From: an uncultured Clostridia bacterium
Lineage (GTDB): Bacteria; Bacillota; Clostridia; Oscillospirales; Acutalibacteraceae
Assembly: GCA_946410005.1 (NCBI GenBank)
Contig: CAMJYS010000039.1
Coordinates: forward strand, 1 to 6,905
Reading direction: 5' to 3'
Length of the DNA: 6,905 nucleotides
Part shown: one piece after another, positions 5,836-6,905 of the stretch
Numbering within the stretch: the first letter of the stretch is position 1
Layout: the number at the start of each line of letters is the position of its first letter
Notes under the pieces: generated by a model
What the model was told of the DNA's origin: nothing
Databases searched by the model: none
The model's input: only the letters and a program-made list of their open reading frames with translations
Made by a program: the position numbers and the translations under genes

Positions 5836-6905
5836 ATGAATTTCAAAAAACCTTTAGCCTTAGCATTATCAACTTCAATAGCGTTAAACACAACTTTCGC
5901 AATTAACTCAACAGCAAACAGAAAAATCGATATCAATGAAATATCATATTCTGAAAAAATAATCAGAAATATTAAATCAGCTGGCAACAAAGTTGCAGGA
6001 TTCACAAAAAAGCATCCTGTACTAACAACCATCGTAGAATTAGTAGCAGGAGTAGCAGGAGTAACAGCAAATGCTTTGTATTATAACCATTGTATTAAAA
6101 ATTATGAGAAAATGTATAGAGAAAAATTTGGGGACACTGTTAAAGAAAACTCTATTACGCCAAGACAAGAAGGGGGACAATGGTGTGCCATTGCATGTCT
6201 AACAGGGTTGTTACATGATAAAGGATATACAGATGTCACTCAAAAAGATATTTATAAGAAAACATATAAACCTTGGTTTGGTGTACCATTTTTTGAGTGC
6301 AATAGAACAAAAGGCGGACTGGCTTTTGCACCATTAAGCAAAAAAGAAATGGTTGAACAAAACCAATATGATACAAATCTTTTTATGTCATATCTTAATT
6401 GTAGTATGCTAGGTACAATTTATCAATCACAGTTTGATGAATATGTAAAAAATATTTCAGGAAATCAATTCAGATACCAACTTTTATATATACCATATAT
6501 TTTAAATGACAATGAGATGGCTACGGCTATAAAATCTATTATCGGAAAGTACCAAAAAATCTCTATACTAGACGAATTTTCCTTACATCGTGACACCTTG
6601 CATTTTGTAAATATAGTGAATATAGAGAATGATTTCATCACCGTAGAAGATCCTCAAATCGGCTTATCTCGTAGGGAAAAAATAAAAGATTTTGTAGGTA
6701 GTTATGGACGTTATAGAGCTTTAATATTATTTACTATAAGAAAAACACCAATTTTATCAAAAACAAATCCGGGTATAATGATAGGTGTTTTAACCGAAAA
6801 CGAAAATTTGTATAAAAACGGAGATATCGATAATGTCTTCTATGTAGACCCAGAAAACTGCAAAGAAGATTTCGAAGAGCTGAAACAAGTGTACGAACCG
6901 TATGA
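5836..6905 (+). CDS. Probable exported papain-like (C39-like) cysteine peptidase, 3' end missing
   Basis: The frame is open from ATG at 5836 to the right edge (356 residues visible, no stop). GGGAG lies seven bases before the ATG, downstream of a strong promoter. Residues 1-27 look like a signal peptide: Lys at 4-5, a hydrophobic core and possible cleavage after TFA (about 22) or STA (about 27). A second hydrophobic segment (about 60-83, VELVAGVAGVTANALYY) could be a membrane anchor. A papain-fold active site follows. Gln111 lies six residues before Cys117 (Q-x5-C, in QEGGQWCAIAC), the spacing of papain's oxyanion Gln and nucleophile. His256 (LHFVNIVNI) and Asp272 in an EDP motif match the H...DP arrangement of C39-like peptidases. 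About 75 further residues follow before the window ends. The substrate is unknown. It could be a peptidase, a transglutaminase-like enzyme or an inactive relative, but the full Q/C/H/D set favours an active hydrolase. The gene family is not otherwise recognised. Confidence 0.72.
   Translation, partial: MNFKKPLALALSTSIALNTTFAINSTANRKIDINEISYSEKIIRNIKSAGNKVAGFTKKHPVLTTIVELVAGVAGVTANALYYNHCIKNYEKMYREKFGDTVKENSITPRQEGGQWCAIACLTGLLHDKGYTDVTQKDIYKKTYKPWFGVPFFECNRTKGGLAFAPLSKKEMVEQNQYDTNLFMSYLNCSMLGTIYQSQFDEYVKNISGNQFRYQLLYIPYILNDNEMATAIKSIIGKYQKISILDEFSLHRDTLHFVNIVNIENDFITVEDPQIGLSRREKIKDFVGSYGRYRALILFTIRKTPILSKTNPGIMIGVLTENENLYKNGDIDNVFYVDPENCKEDFEELKQVYEPY

Noticed and set aside
5772..6032. Minus-strand open frame of 86 codons over the peptidase promoter and signal peptide
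   Set aside because: It runs antisense through a strong plus-strand promoter and coding start. Its hydrophobic composition is the mirror of A/T-rich sequence and no ribosome site was seen.

Overview
This window looks like chromosomal DNA from a low-G+C member of the Bacillota, most likely a clostridial lineage. Three things point there. The heat-shock genes are in the order hrcA-grpE-dnaK-dnaJ behind a CIRCE operator. DnaK lacks the insertion near residue 75 that Gram-negative DnaK carries. The promoters are vegetative sigma-A type and the Shine-Dalgarno sites are strong. The species cannot be named from sequence alone.

Layout. Positions 3-458 (+) hold the 3' end of an unrecognised lysine-rich protein with two tandem zinc-ribbon-like repeats; its start lies left of the window. 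It converges on dnaJ with only 18 bases between the two stop codons. Positions 477-5142 (-) are the dnaK operon, transcribed right to left: hrcA (repressor), grpE (nucleotide exchange factor), dnaK (Hsp70) and dnaJ (Hsp40). Gaps between hrcA, grpE and dnaK are 27-28 bases. The dnaK-dnaJ gap is longer and contains a strong stem-loop. Positions 5143-5276 are the divergent control region. It has a perfect CIRCE (5166-5192), a near-consensus promoter for hrcA (TTGACA, 17 bp, TAGAAT), an inverted repeat inside the promoter spacer and an A/T tract placed like an UP element. Positions 5277-5702 (+) encode RuvX/YqgF. Positions 5703-5835 hold no gene but contain a palindrome and a very good extended -10 promoter. 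This promoter drives a gene at 5836 (+) that runs off the right edge. It encodes a probable exported or membrane-anchored papain-like (C39-like) cysteine peptidase.

How the genes work together. DnaJ delivers clients to DnaK and stimulates its ATPase, and GrpE releases ADP. HrcA, whose folding is known in Bacillus to depend on GroEL, binds CIRCE and represses its own operon. RuvX is a housekeeping gene divergent from the operon with no evident functional link. The zinc-ribbon gene and the peptidase gene are the accessory, least understood parts.

The points most worth a second look are: hrcA appears to start at a CTG codon (a start at the first GTG would cut away half of its DNA-binding domain); dnaJ appears to start at TTG rather than the upstream GTG; the dnaK-dnaJ hairpin can fold in two ways; and the peptidase and the duplicated zinc-ribbon protein are uncharacterised. 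I see no CRISPR array, RNA gene or complete mobile element. Apart from those two uncharacterised proteins, the window is a conserved housekeeping locus.
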